NCBI RefSeq assembly: GCF_000244915.1
Contig: NZ_CM001442.1
Location: 6,138,001-6,202,000 of the forward strand
DNA: 64,000 nucleotides
Origin: Bradyrhizobium sp. WSM471
GTDB taxonomy: Bacteria; Pseudomonadota; Alphaproteobacteria; Rhizobiales; Xanthobacteraceae
Direction of reading: 5' to 3'
Made by a program: the position numbers and the translations under genes. Under the pieces are notes generated by a model that had not been told where the DNA came from, made no database searches, and worked only from the letters and a program-made list of their open reading frames with translations. Below, piece after piece: positions 15,611 to 25,027 of this stretch. Position 1 is the stretch's first letter. The number at the start of each line of letters is the position of its first letter.

Positions 15611-16228
15611 TCACTGGATGCTCTTGAGCCTGCTGCGGTGGGCGGCCTGTTTCGCGCGGTTGCCGCAGACAGCCATGATGCACCATCGCCGCGCGCGCCT
15701 GCGCGTGTGGTCGGCGAACAGCATGGTGCAGTTGTGACCCTCGCACGCCTTGACGTTGGAAAAGTCCTCCTCGCAGACGAACTTCGCCATGGCTTCGCCA
15801 ACCGGCAGCAATAGCGCTTCCGGTGATCGCCAGCGCCGCTTCATTCGCAATGCGAGAGCGTCGCCATCGTCATGCCCGGGCTCGATCCGGCTGAACGCTT
15901 CGTCGCGCTCCAGCAGGCTGTTCAATGGACCGAGCTCGCGCAATGCATCCGTCGTCAGCGGCCGGCCCGCATGCTTACGCACGAATCCCCTGAACCATTC
16001 GCGCAAGGCGCGCGCTTGATCCGCGACCTTGTCCAACTCGTCCGGCGTGGCGCGGGCCGTCAGCGCGTGCAGATCATCCGCCGGCACCAGCTTCGCCTGC
16101 GCCAGCCAGTCGATCAGGCCCTCGCCATCGTCGATCCAGTCCACGGGCGTATCGACCGGCGTCGCCACCGAGTTGAGGAAGTCGAGGCCGAGCGAGTCGG
16201 CGATGAACATGGCAGGCGGGCGGTCCAT
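15611..16228 (-). CDS. CGNR zinc finger (ABATE domain) transcriptional regulator
   Basis: A 205-residue protein with the N-terminal ABATE/DUF1470 domain (about 10-150) and the C-terminal CGNR zinc finger: VKACEGHNCTMLFADHTRRR and CIMAVCGNRAKQAAHRSR, with Cys-x4-Cys and the CGNR block. Proteins of this type are probably stress- or substrate-responsive DNA-binding regulators. It is divergent from the alpha/beta hydrolase at 16344, and the gap carries repeated and inverted motifs, so it probably controls that gene and itself. Confidence 0.85.
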   Translation of the reverse strand: MDRPPAMFIADSLGLDFLNSVATPVDTPVDWIDDGEGLIDWLAQAKLVPADDLHALTARATPDELDKVADQARALREWFRGFVRKHAGRPLTTDALRELGPLNSLLERDEAFSRIEPGHDDGDALALRMKRRWRSPEALLLPVGEAMAKFVCEEDFSNVKACEGHNCTMLFADHTRRRARRWCIMAVCGNRAKQAAHRSRLKSIQ

Positions 16229-16264
16229 GAGCGGTCCTTGGCCGGTCGGGAGAACATGGGCATA

Positions 16265-16338
16265 GATAACCAGTTAAAACGGCATTGACAAGTTACGACG
16301 CCTGATAGTAACCTCTTAACCAGCTCTTATACGGTTAC
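16265..16338. promoter_or_regulatory. Divergent promoter with repeated operator motifs
   Basis: TTGACA at 16285-16290 with a poor TAGTAA about 15 bases later is a candidate promoter for the hydrolase. TAACCAG occurs twice, at 16267 and 16317. GTAACC (16308) and GGTTAC (16333) are inverted and overlap the -10 region. Such an arrangement suits the CGNR regulator encoded next to it. Confidence 0.45.
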
Positions 16339-16343
16339 TTCAA

Positions 16344-17207
16344 ATGGAGAATGTCATGGCCTCAATCACGTACCGCAGCGCGGATGTCGACGGTTTCAAA
16401 GTGGCCTATCGCGAGGCCGGTCTTGTCGGAGCGCCAAAACTCCTGCTGCTGCATGGCTTCCCCAGCGCAGGCCACATGTTTCGCGACCTCATCCCGCTGC
16501 TTGCCGACAGGTTTCATATCGTCGCGCCCGACCTTCCCGGCTTTGGCCAATCCGACATGCCTTCGCGCGAAGGCTTCCGCTACACGTTCGACAATGTCGC
16601 ACGCGTGATCGAACGCTTCGCCGAAGTGATCGGCTTCGACCGGTTCGCGGTCTACGTCTTCGACTACGGCGCGCCGACTGGGTTCCGGCTTGCGCTCAGT
16701 CACCCCGAGCGGATCACGGCGATCATCTCGCAGAACGGCAACGCCTATGAGGATGGCCTCAGCGACGGCTGGACACCGATCAAGGCCTATTGGCAGGATC
16801 CGTCGCCCGCGAATCGCAATGCGCTGCGCGCCTTCCTCACACCGGAAGCGACGCGCTGGCAGTACACGCATGGCGTCCCCGATCCGACGACCGTGTCACC
16901 GGACGGACAGAATCTCGACAATTTCTACCTTGCGCGCCCGGGCGCGGATGACGTGCAGCTCGATCTCATGGGCGACTACAAGAGCAACGTCGCGCTCTAT
17001 CCCGCCTTTCAGGACTATTTCCGCAAGCACAAGCCGCCGTTCCTCGCGGTCTGGGGCAAGAACGATCCGTTCTTCATTCCGCCCGGCGCCGAAGCGTTCA
17101 AACGCGACAATCCGAGCGCCGTGGTGCAGTTCTTTGACACCGGTCATTTTGCGCTGGAGACGCACGCGAAGGAGATCGCGGACAGCATTCGTACCTTCCT
17201 GACGTAA
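16344..17207 (+). CDS. Alpha/beta hydrolase, epoxide hydrolase/dehalogenase-like
   Basis: A 287-residue single-domain hydrolase. LLLLHGFPSAGHMFRDLIP holds the oxyanion HGFP motif; the nucleophile elbow reads VYVFDYGAPTGFRLA, putting Asp where haloalkane dehalogenases and epoxide hydrolases have it; WGKNDPFF and the terminal DTGHFALE supply the likely acid and the catalytic His. Start either ATG 16344 or ATG 16356. The divergent CGNR regulator suggests that it is induced by a specific compound. Hydrolysis of an epoxide or a carbon-halogen bond is inferred, not shown. Confidence 0.8.
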   Translation: MENVMASITYRSADVDGFKVAYREAGLVGAPKLLLLHGFPSAGHMFRDLIPLLADRFHIVAPDLPGFGQSDMPSREGFRYTFDNVARVIERFAEVIGFDRFAVYVFDYGAPTGFRLALSHPERITAIISQNGNAYEDGLSDGWTPIKAYWQDPSPANRNALRAFLTPEATRWQYTHGVPDPTTVSPDGQNLDNFYLARPGADDVQLDLMGDYKSNVALYPAFQDYFRKHKPPFLAVWGKNDPFFIPPGAEAFKRDNPSAVVQFFDTGHFALETHAKEIADSIRTFLT

Positions 17208-17229
17208 CGGGGGCTGTCCTCCGCGAAAT

Positions 17230-18219
17230 TTACGCCGCCAGGCTCTGCTGATCGCGGAATGCACTGATCGCCATGTGGACGAGATGCAGCTTGCCCTTGA
17301 CCGCCGGCGATATGTCGAAGGGATATGCGTCGCTCATCCCAAGCGAGCGGTTGAGTTCGTTGATGCTGCGGGCAAGCGGCATCCACAGGGCCAGGAGTGC
17401 CTCGAAGTCGCTCTCGAGATAGGGATCCGTCAAGGTCTGGCGGGCGCGCTCGTCGAGCGACAACGGCAAACCTGCCAGCGAGTCGAGCGTCGACACGATA
17501 TGCAGGAAATGCGCGAACGTTTCCGCCCAATCCTCCCAGGGATGGGACGTGGCGTACTCGCTGATGAAGCCGCTTCGGTCGTATGAACGATCGGCGCGGC
17601 TGTAATAGGAGTTGATCGCAGCCTGATAGTCCTGCGCCTGGTCACCGAAGATCAGCTTGAACGGGGCCTGGAATGTCGTGCCGTCAACGAGCAGGTCCCA
17701 ATAGAAGTGACCGATCTCGTGCCGGAAATGCCCAAGCAGCGTGCGGTACGGCTCCCGGAATGCCACGCGGCGAGATTCTCGCTCGACATCGTCGGCCTCC
17801 GCAAGACTGAGCGTGATCAGGCCCGAGAGATGCCCCGTCAGGATCGGACTGGCCTCGTCCGAGAGAATGTCGAACGCCAATGCTGCGCCGCTGCGCGATG
17901 CGAGCGGAAGCCTGAGGCGACTGAGATCATAGAGAAGACGGCGCTTGGCTTCCTCCATGCGGCGCCAGAGCATGACGTTTCTGGTGCTGCCGAGATTTGG
18001 CGTGGTGCGGGTGAGGCGGCATGAGCCGCAATACCAGTCCGCGCCCTCGACACACCAGTTGCAGCCGATGATCTCGCGGTTACGGCAAGCTTGATGAGAT
18101 GCAAGTTTCGCCATCTCGATGCGCGAGGAATCGAACGCCAGCTCGGTGCTGCAATTCGCGCACGCGACGTGCTCGAACGAGACAGGATGGCGGCATGACG
18201 GGCACTGAAAAAATTTCAC
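17230..18219 (-). CDS. Putative zinc-binding metallopeptidase (Peptidase_Mx-like) with zinc ribbon
   Basis: A 329-residue cytoplasmic protein. The N-terminus (VKFFQCPSC, then CANC) forms a zinc ribbon, with further Cys pairs at CNWCVEG and WYCGSC. The catalytic-looking part contains LLGHFRHEIGHFYWDLLV, an HExxH motif, followed about 70 residues later by EDWAETFAHFLHI, which could give the third ligand. This layout matches the family called putative zinc-binding metallopeptidase. GTG 18219 is chosen because family members begin M-K-x-F-x-C; a GTG at 18255 is also in frame. Substrate unknown. Confidence 0.75.
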   Translation of the reverse strand: MKFFQCPSCRHPVSFEHVACANCSTELAFDSSRIEMAKLASHQACRNREIIGCNWCVEGADWYCGSCRLTRTTPNLGSTRNVMLWRRMEEAKRRLLYDLSRLRLPLASRSGAALAFDILSDEASPILTGHLSGLITLSLAEADDVERESRRVAFREPYRTLLGHFRHEIGHFYWDLLVDGTTFQAPFKLIFGDQAQDYQAAINSYYSRADRSYDRSGFISEYATSHPWEDWAETFAHFLHIVSTLDSLAGLPLSLDERARQTLTDPYLESDFEALLALWMPLARSINELNRSLGMSDAYPFDISPAVKGKLHLVHMAISAFRDQQSLAA

Positions 18220-18577
18220 GTGGACTGGCCCCAGACAGACGGCACACCGGAACACCGGCCTGTCAATCGAACTTTTAACTCTTGCGACCGTCGCGGTTGC
18301 CGGCCAGCAACGCCCGCTGCGTTCGGAGCGCGTGCTGTCTCAACAGGCCGGCACGCGTCGCGCTCAACTGGCGCGATTGAGGCTGCGGCTTTTTCTCAAG
18401 GACATTTTCGGAAACAGGGCGACCGGCCCATGCCCGCTCGGGCTGAACCGCCATGGGGCCGACGTTTCGTTTCCTTGTCATGGTGTGACAACACCAGATC
18501 GGGTGCCGAGTTCCCTTCCTTCGACCGGCAGGTGCTCAAGCCTTGTCCTGTGCAGACGTCTGGCTTGTGCAGATACG
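18220..18577. other. Gap without a convincing gene
   Basis: About 360 bases between two minus-strand genes. A 68-codon minus-strand frame (18275-18481) is open but has no good ribosome-binding site or recognisable domain, and a plus-strand frame over it is equally open. I see no clear promoter element. The hairpin at 18578-18610 marks the end of the next gene. Confidence 0.5.
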
Positions 18578-18610
18578 ACAATGCCGCCGTCGGGGTGACG
18601 GCGGCATTGT
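18578..18610 (-). terminator. Strong hairpin after the hydrolase gene
   Basis: ACAATGCCGCCGTC (18578-18591), five-base loop, and the perfect complement GACGGCGGCATTGT (18597-18610). The 14-bp stem lies 26 bases beyond the stop of the minus-strand gene 18637-19350. There is no clear T-tract, so it may protect the mRNA 3' end more than terminate. Confidence 0.6.
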
Positions 18611-18636
18611 CAATTCAGCGGCTTGCCGCGAAGGGC

Positions 18637-19350
18637 TTAATTCCGGGGAGCCGTTGCCGCCGCCGACCGCGCCGGCCTGGGCGCACCGGGTTCAGCAACT
18701 GGAGCAGGTGCGCGCGAGCGCATGATTGCGGCGTCGATCTCGGCAATCACGCGGCGCTGTATCGCCTCGTTCTTGTCGATCGAGATGTGGCCGACGCCGG
18801 ATCCCCGGACGTCGACATTGTCGAGCTTGCCGCGCAGGCCGGCCGCGGCCCGCACCGGCTCGCCGGGACCATCACCGATATAGATGTTGATGTAGCGTTC
18901 GGCGCCGGTAGAGAGTTTGGTCTTGAACACGGAGTCGAGGCCCACCGCGAGCTTCACGGGCACGCCGAGCTGGTTGAGCTTGGCGATCATGTCCGGCAGT
19001 GCGGTCGCGCCGGAGGAGTGTCCGACCAGCACGATGGTCTTGAGCCGGCCGGCCTTATAGGCGGTCGCGGCCTCATCGGCGAGCGACGACCACGACACGA
19101 AATTCGCGACGGTTACCGGGATGCCCTGCGCCTGAAGGCGGGCGCCGATCGTGTCGAGCCCGAGCGAGAAGATGTTGAGCACGCCGCGGAGCAGGTAGAC
19201 ATGCGTGGTCGCGACCGCAGCCTGGCTCGGCGCCGCCTTGGCGGTGGTCGGGCTGATGGCAACAGCTGACAGCAGGAGCAGGCCCATCGCCCACGCGCGG
19301 AAGGCGGACAACTGGCTCACGCCGGCGGTATGACGGCCGTTAAGACTCAT
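18637..19350 (-). CDS. Secreted alpha/beta hydrolase, paralogue of the LysM hydrolase
   Basis: A 237-residue protein. ATG 19350 (MSLNGRHTAG...) leads to a signal peptide hydrophobic core (WAMGLLLLSAVAISPTTAKA). The body aligns with the protein at 14547-15482: VYLLRGVLNIFSLGLDTIGA, IVLVGHSSGATALP (nucleophile elbow GHSSG), ERYINIYIGDGPG, and VGHISIDKNEAIQRRV. It lacks the LysM tail and ends in an Ala/Pro/Arg-rich stretch. Probably periplasmic; substrate unknown. The genes are about 3 kb apart on the same strand, an old duplication separated by other genes. Confidence 0.7.
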   Translation of the reverse strand: MSLNGRHTAGVSQLSAFRAWAMGLLLLSAVAISPTTAKAAPSQAAVATTHVYLLRGVLNIFSLGLDTIGARLQAQGIPVTVANFVSWSSLADEAATAYKAGRLKTIVLVGHSSGATALPDMIAKLNQLGVPVKLAVGLDSVFKTKLSTGAERYINIYIGDGPGEPVRAAAGLRGKLDNVDVRGSGVGHISIDKNEAIQRRVIAEIDAAIMRSRAPAPVAEPGAPRPARSAAATAPRN

Positions 19351-19628
19351 CGATCTTTTCCCTGGGAATATGCTTCGCCGGAATCGTAGCCCTGGCCCGC
19401 TCGCAGACGCAACAAAGAGCCGCGTGAACGACGATCTTAGCAGCAAGCCGTGACCATCGCGCAACACTTACCCGAAACCTGCCACGGAAGGGCCTGTTTT
19501 GGGGCCATTTTTCTCCGGCTAATTGCAGCCGCGCAAGGGCCTTCCTATCTCAGGGCTCCGCTGACCCGCCCCTCCCGGCAGGTTCCAGCCTCCCTCCCCA
19601 GCCTTAGCCCCTCAGACTTGCGGCCATC

Positions 19629-20548
<920 letters not shown>

Positions 20549-20552
<4 letters not shown>

Positions 20553-21310
20553 ACTACCGGGCTGTCCGCGCCATCTATCTGTTCGAAATGGCGCGCACCT
20601 GGCGAACGCTGCTGCAAAGCATCGTGTCGCCGGTGGTCTCGACCTCGCTGTATTTCGTGGTGTTCGGCGCGGCCATCGGCTCGCGCATCAGCCAGGTCGA
20701 GGGCGTCAGCTACGGCACCTTCATCGTGCCGGGCCTGATCATGCTCTCGGTGCTGACGCAGAGCATCGCCAACGCCTCGTTCGGCATCTACTTCCCGAAA
20801 TTCACCGGCACGATCTACGAGATCCTGTCGGCGCCGATCTCCTATTTCGAGATCGTGCTCGGCTATGTCGGCGCGGCGGCGACCAAATCGATCGTCCTCG
20901 GCCTGATCATCCTCGCCACGGCCGGCCTGTTCGTGCCGCTGCACATCCATCATCCGGTCTGGATGCTGGCCTTCCTGGTGCTGACGGCGGTGACGTTCAG
21001 CCTGTTCGGCTTCATCATCGGCATCTGGGCCGACGGGTTCGAAAAGCTGCAGATGATCCCGATGCTGGTGGTGACGCCACTGACCTTCCTCGGCGGCAGC
21101 TTCTATTCCATCGACATGCTGCCGCCCGCCTGGCGCACGGTGGCGCTGCTCAATCCGGTCGTCTATCTGATCTCCGGCTTCCGCTGGAGTTTCTACGAGA
21201 TCGCGGACGTCAGCATGGCCGTCAGCATCGGCATGACGACGGCGTTCCTGGTGATCTGTCTGGTGGTGATCTGGTGGATTTTCCGCACGGGGTATCGGTT
21301 GAAGAACTGA
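20549..21310 (+). CDS. ABC-2 type transporter permease
   Basis: A 253-residue membrane protein with six helices and the ABC-2 signature in its last third ([20 protein letters not shown] followed by [20 protein letters not shown] and a terminal helix). Start ATG 20549 overlaps the ATPase stop. With the upstream ATPase it forms a YadG/YadH-like exporter; substrates of such pairs in proteobacteria are mostly unknown, and no accessory protein lies nearby to suggest one. Confidence 0.92.
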
Positions 21311-21321
21311 CCGAGAGGCGC

Positions 21322-21410
21322 AGCCCGGATGGAGCGTAAGCGTAATCCGGGACAGGCGCGGCTTTCAGACGATAGAGGCCCCGAATTGCGCTTCGCTCCA
21401 TCCGGGCTAC
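21322..21410. repeat. Palindromic repeat (AGCCCGGATGGAGCG / CGCTCCATCCGGGCT)
   Basis: The ends AGCCCGGATGGAGCG and CGCTCCATCCGGGCT are exact inverted copies, with a secondary CGTAATCCGGG inside. It fills the gap between two convergent genes and could terminate transcription both ways. Confidence 0.75.
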
Positions 21411-21417
21411 GACGACA

Positions 21418-21747
21418 TCACCGATAGCAGTGGAAGCGGTTGTATCCGTCGTAATAGCCGCGGCAGCGACGGTGTCCGCGATGGGGAATGCCGAACACCC
21501 CCTCGACCGCGCCGACGGCACCGCCGACACCGGCGCCGACCGCACCACCCACCACGCCGCCGACGGGGCCGGCGATCCGGTTGCCTTCATAAGAACCTTC
21601 CTGGGCGCCCCGAACGATGCCTTGGGCATGACCAGGCTGTGGGACGCAGGACAGCGCGGCCAGAATGGCGGCACCAGCGAAGAGCAGACGGAAAGGCAGA
21701 CCAGCCGGCCGTGAAGCGGCGGCGACGCAAACTTTGTTCATCTTCAT
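21418..21747 (-). CDS. Small secreted glycine-rich protein
   Basis: A 109-residue protein. MKMNKVCVAAASRPAGLPFR then LLFAGAAILAALSC and an AQG cleavage-like site form a long signal sequence. The mature part is a Gly/Val-rich stretch (AGPVGGVVGGAVGAGVGG) like the glycine-zipper segments of small envelope proteins, then a short Cys/Tyr/Arg-rich tail (RRCRGYYDGYNRFHCYR). The second start at 21741 is also possible. Function unknown; probably membrane-associated. Confidence 0.65.
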   Translation of the reverse strand: MKMNKVCVAAASRPAGLPFRLLFAGAAILAALSCVPQPGHAQGIVRGAQEGSYEGNRIAGPVGGVVGGAVGAGVGGAVGAVEGVFGIPHRGHRRCRGYYDGYNRFHCYR

Positions 21748-22047
21748 TCCCAAAGGTAAAACCGGCCGCGGAAGCCGCCGGTCGAGGCAGGTCACTCCTA
21801 ACCCCGATGCAGCCAAATGGTTGCGCCATTGTGACGAATTGTCGGCGTTGTGAACGCATCTCCGGCTCGCGAAAATGTCAGCACCGCCGCTGGCGTTGCG
21901 GCACAAAGCGGCCTTGCTTACGCCGGGCGTCCCGTTAACGATGGGTGGGCAGGCCGCTGGAACGAAAGCCGGATTGCAGGCATAATGCACGCCGGGGGAC
22001 GGAGAGCCGCGGCGCCTAGTGTGAACAGGCCGGAGGCCACGAGTCAG
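21748..22047. other. 300-base divergent intergenic region
   Basis: This lies between the minus-strand glycine-rich gene and the plus-strand L,D-transpeptidase. A short imperfect direct repeat (CATTGTGACGAA, GCGTTGTGAACG) sits at about 21829-21856. I see no clear sigma-70 or EcfG site. A reading frame is open upstream of 22048 but its sequence does not look protein-like. Confidence 0.4.
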
Positions 22048-22818
22048 ATGCGTTCGTTTTTTATTGCTTTCACCTCCCTGATGCTTTTGAGCGCGGGCAC
22101 CGCGCAGGCCAAGGTCGAGATCACGGTCGACAAGGACAATCAGCAGATGACCGTCGCCGTCGACGGCGTCGCGCGCTACCACTGGCCGGTGTCGACAGGC
22201 ATCCCCTCGCGGGAGACGCCGAACGGCGCGTTCCGCACCTTCCGCATGGAAGAGGATCACTATTCCAAGGAATTCGACGACGCGCCGATGCCGCACGCGA
22301 TCTTCTTCACCAAAGTCGGGCACGCCATCCACGGCACCGACTCGGTCGGCCGGCTCGGCACGCCCGCCTCGCATGGCTGCGTGCGGCTGTCGCGCCAGAA
22401 TGCCACGACGCTCTACGCGCTGGTGCAGCAGCAGGGCGTGCTCAACACCACGGTAACGCTGACCGGTTCGGCGCAGGTGGCGCTCGCGCGCAATCCGCGT
22501 GGCCGCAACCCCACGGCCGTGGCCCGCGCGCCGCAGCCCGCCGAAGAGCAGTACGCCACATCAGGCGATCCCGTGAACCTGACGCCTCAGGCCGCACCTG
22601 CCCGCCGCTACATGCCGCAGGATGACAACTACATCTATCCGGCCGACGGCAGCGACACCGTCGCGCGCTACCCCGCCCCGCGCGGCAGCCGTCCGCTCTA
22701 TGACGCACAGGTCTATCAGCAGCAGCCGCAGCAATATTACAATCAGGGCTACGGTACCTATTATCAGCCGCAGCCCCGGCAGGTTTACCAACCGCGTGGC
22801 TATTACTACCAGAATTGA
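22048..22818 (+). CDS. L,D-transpeptidase (YkuD domain) with Tyr/Gln-rich tail
   Basis: A 256-residue secreted protein. ATG 22048 gives the signal peptide MRSFFIAFTSLMLLSAGTAQ. The YkuD catalytic domain covers about residues 22-145, with HGT at 95-97 and the motif SHGCVRL around the catalytic Cys111. It would cross-link peptidoglycan stems (3-3) or attach proteins to them in the periplasm. The last 110 residues are low-complexity and rich in Pro, Gln and Tyr (QQQPQQYYNQGYGTYYQ), unlike the compact catalytic-only form, and may bind other envelope material. Confidence 0.9.
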   Translation: MRSFFIAFTSLMLLSAGTAQAKVEITVDKDNQQMTVAVDGVARYHWPVSTGIPSRETPNGAFRTFRMEEDHYSKEFDDAPMPHAIFFTKVGHAIHGTDSVGRLGTPASHGCVRLSRQNATTLYALVQQQGVLNTTVTLTGSAQVALARNPRGRNPTAVARAPQPAEEQYATSGDPVNLTPQAAPARRYMPQDDNYIYPADGSDTVARYPAPRGSRPLYDAQVYQQQPQQYYNQGYGTYYQPQPRQVYQPRGYYYQN

Positions 22819-22987
22819 CCTATCTGAACGCGGCGTTGCCGCGCCAGCGAATCAGAAAGCCGCCGCCGCGACCGGCGCTTGCCGCAGTCGACCGCAGGAA
22901 TAGCGCCAGCCGGTGCGCGGATCGGGCACCGGCCGACGCAAGGAAGCAACAGTCCACAACCTTCAACGCAGCGGCGACCCGGCAAAA

Positions 22988-23015
22988 TTGACAACCGGAG
23001 GGTCGCCCGTATTGT
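22988..23015 (+). promoter_or_regulatory. Candidate sigma-70 promoter for ACP-FAAL
   Basis: TTGACA (22988-22993), 16-base spacer, TATTGT (23010-23015), 26 bases before the ACP start. It is a close match at -35 and partial at -10. Confidence 0.5.
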
Positions 23016-23041
23016 CGTTCCCATTGTTTCTGGGACATGAC

Positions 23042-23296
23042 ATGACACGCGAGCAGATTTCGGATTTCTGCGTTAACGCCCTGGCAAATATCCTGCGAAT
23101 TTCGAGGGACCGCGTCGACCTCGGCACGAAGTTCAGCCGCCTCGGCCTCGATTCGGCGATGCTGGTCTACCTGATGATGGAACTCGAGGAGAAGCTCGAC
23201 CTCGAACTATCGACAGACGACTTCTACGACCATCCGACCGTTGAGGCGCTGTCGCGATTTCTCGCCGACAAGCGCGCAATCCGCCCCGCCGCCTGA
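23042..23296 (+). CDS. Acyl carrier protein
   Basis: An 84-residue carrier protein. The phosphopantetheine site is in FSRLGLDSAMLVYLMMELEE (split FSRLGLDSAM and LVYLMMELEE), with Ser38 as the attachment residue; the four-helix shape is typical. It is not the fatty-acid-synthesis AcpP, which is more acidic and sits elsewhere. The start ATG 23042 precedes a normal ACP beginning (MTREQISDFCVNALANIL). The FAAL gene starts 24 bases downstream, so this is very likely its acyl acceptor. Confidence 0.93.
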   Translation: MTREQISDFCVNALANILRISRDRVDLGTKFSRLGLDSAMLVYLMMELEEKLDLELSTDDFYDHPTVEALSRFLADKRAIRPAA

Positions 23297-23320
23297 GGGC
23301 GGCTGAAGCCGACGCAACCC

Positions 23321-25021
23321 ATGGAAACCTTCCGCTCGCTCGTGGCAGTGCTGGCCCGGCGTGCGGCGGACCAGGCCGACGACTGCGCCTATGTCTTCGT
23401 CTCCGATCGCGGGACGGAGGAAGCTGCCCTCACCTTTCGACAGCTGCACGATGCCGCGGGCGCGCTCGCGTCACGACTGACCGCGACCGCGCGTCCCGGC
23501 GACCGCGCCATCCTGGTGTTTCCGCCCGGCATCGAGTTCATGGTGGCGTTCTTCGGCTGTCTGATGGCCGGCATCATCGCCGTGCCGATGATGATGCCGC
23601 GGCGAAACAGCGCGCGCGATGCCAGCGCCGCGATACTCGCCAATTGCACGCCGGCGGTGGCGCTGACCAATTCGGCCGTCTTGCTCCGTGGTGATCTGCG
23701 GGCACGCTTCGAGCAAGCGGACATTCGCTGGATCGAGGTCGATCTCGCCGCGGCCGACGGTGAGACAATCGAACTGCCGGAGCCGGCGCCGGACGATATC
23801 GCCTTCCTGCAATACACCTCCGGCTCTACCTCCGAGCCCAAAGGCGTGATGGTGAGCCACGCCAATCTGCTCGCTAATCTCGAGATGATCCGGCTCGCGC
23901 TCGGCAACACCCGGCAATCGACTTACGTCAATTGGGTGCCGCTCTATCACGACATGGGGCTGATCCTGAACGCACTGCAGGCGCTCTATGTCGGCGCGAC
24001 CTGCGTGCTGATGGCACCGAATGCGTTCATGCAGCGGCCGCTCGGCTGGCTGCGCGCGATCTCGCATTATCGCGCCGAAGTGGCGTGCAGCCCGAATTTC
24101 GGCTTCGACCTCTGCGTCAGCCGCTATCGCGCCGACCAGATGGAGGGCATCGACCTGTCCTCGCTGGGGATCGCGCTGAACGGCGCAGAGCCGGTGCATG
24201 CGGAGACCATCGATCGGTTCGTCCGGACATTCGCGCCGCACGGCTTCGATCCGCGCGCGATGTACCCCGCCTACGGCATGGCGGAAGCGACGCTCCTGAT
24301 TTCCGGCGGAAGCCGCGGCGGCGGTCATGTCACCCGCAGCGTGAGCCGCACGGCGCTTCAGGCGCATACGGCGGAGGCGCCTGCCGACGCCGAAGATACG
24401 CAGGTCGCCGTCGGCTGCGGCCGCGCACTCACCGGCGAGCGGATCGCCATCGTGGACGCAGAGAGCCACACACGCCTGCCCGCGGACCGCGTCGGCGAGA
24501 TATGGGTGAGTGGGGCCAATATTGCCCGTGCCTATTGGCGCAACGACGAGGTGACGCGCGAGGGGCTCAATGCGCGGATTTCCGGCGAAAATGGAGCGTG
24601 GCTGCGCACCGGCGACCTCGGCTTCGTCGACGCCACCGGCGAATTGTACGTCACGGGACGGATCAAGGACCTCATCATCATCCGCGGCATCAACCATTAT
24701 CCGCAGGACGTCGAGCGCACGGTGCAATCGCTCGACGGAGCTTTGCGCGAAAATTGCGGCGCGGCGTTCTCGGTGCCGGACGAGACCGGCGAAGAAACAC
24801 TCGTCATCATTCAGGAAGTCGAGCGCACCGCGCGCCACTCGATCGACACTGAAGCGATCAGGGGCCTGATTCGCGAGGCCATCGCCGACAACCACGAACT
24901 CTCCGCGCGCCACATCGCGCTGATCCGGCCCGGCACGCTGCCGAAGACCACCAGCGGCAAGATCCAGCGCAAGCTGGCACGCAAGCTCTGGCTCGATGGC
25001 GGTTTTGAGCAGTTCGGCTGA
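23321..25021 (+). CDS. Fatty acyl-AMP ligase (FAAL)
   Basis: A 566-residue adenylate-forming enzyme. The P-loop YTSGSTSEPKGVMVSHAN is followed by YHDMGLILNALQALYVG, AYGMAEATLLISGG, LRTGDLGFVD, GRIKDLIIIRGINHYPQDVE and a final TSGKIQRK. The WVPLYHDMGL, YGMAEATLLISGG and RGINHYPQDVE forms are those of FAALs and not of acyl-CoA ligases: such enzymes activate a fatty acid as acyl-AMP and load it on an ACP, often for polyketide or lipid synthesis. Here no polyketide or peptide synthase follows; the partners appear to be the ACP upstream and the convergent MBOAT/SGNH genes. Confidence 0.92.
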   Translation: METFRSLVAVLARRAADQADDCAYVFVSDRGTEEAALTFRQLHDAAGALASRLTATARPGDRAILVFPPGIEFMVAFFGCLMAGIIAVPMMMPRRNSARDASAAILANCTPAVALTNSAVLLRGDLRARFEQADIRWIEVDLAAADGETIELPEPAPDDIAFLQYTSGSTSEPKGVMVSHANLLANLEMIRLALGNTRQSTYVNWVPLYHDMGLILNALQALYVGATCVLMAPNAFMQRPLGWLRAISHYRAEVACSPNFGFDLCVSRYRADQMEGIDLSSLGIALNGAEPVHAETIDRFVRTFAPHGFDPRAMYPAYGMAEATLLISGGSRGGGHVTRSVSRTALQAHTAEAPADAEDTQVAVGCGRALTGERIAIVDAESHTRLPADRVGEIWVSGANIARAYWRNDEVTREGLNARISGENGAWLRTGDLGFVDATGELYVTGRIKDLIIIRGINHYPQDVERTVQSLDGALRENCGAAFSVPDETGEETLVIIQEVERTARHSIDTEAIRGLIREAIADNHELSARHIALIRPGTLPKTTSGKIQRKLARKLWLDGGFEQFG

Positions 25022-25027
25022 GCCGGC

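Noticed and set aside
18275..18598. Short frames on both strands in the gap before the second hydrolase
   Set aside because: No ribosome-binding site, no domain, and both strands equally open.
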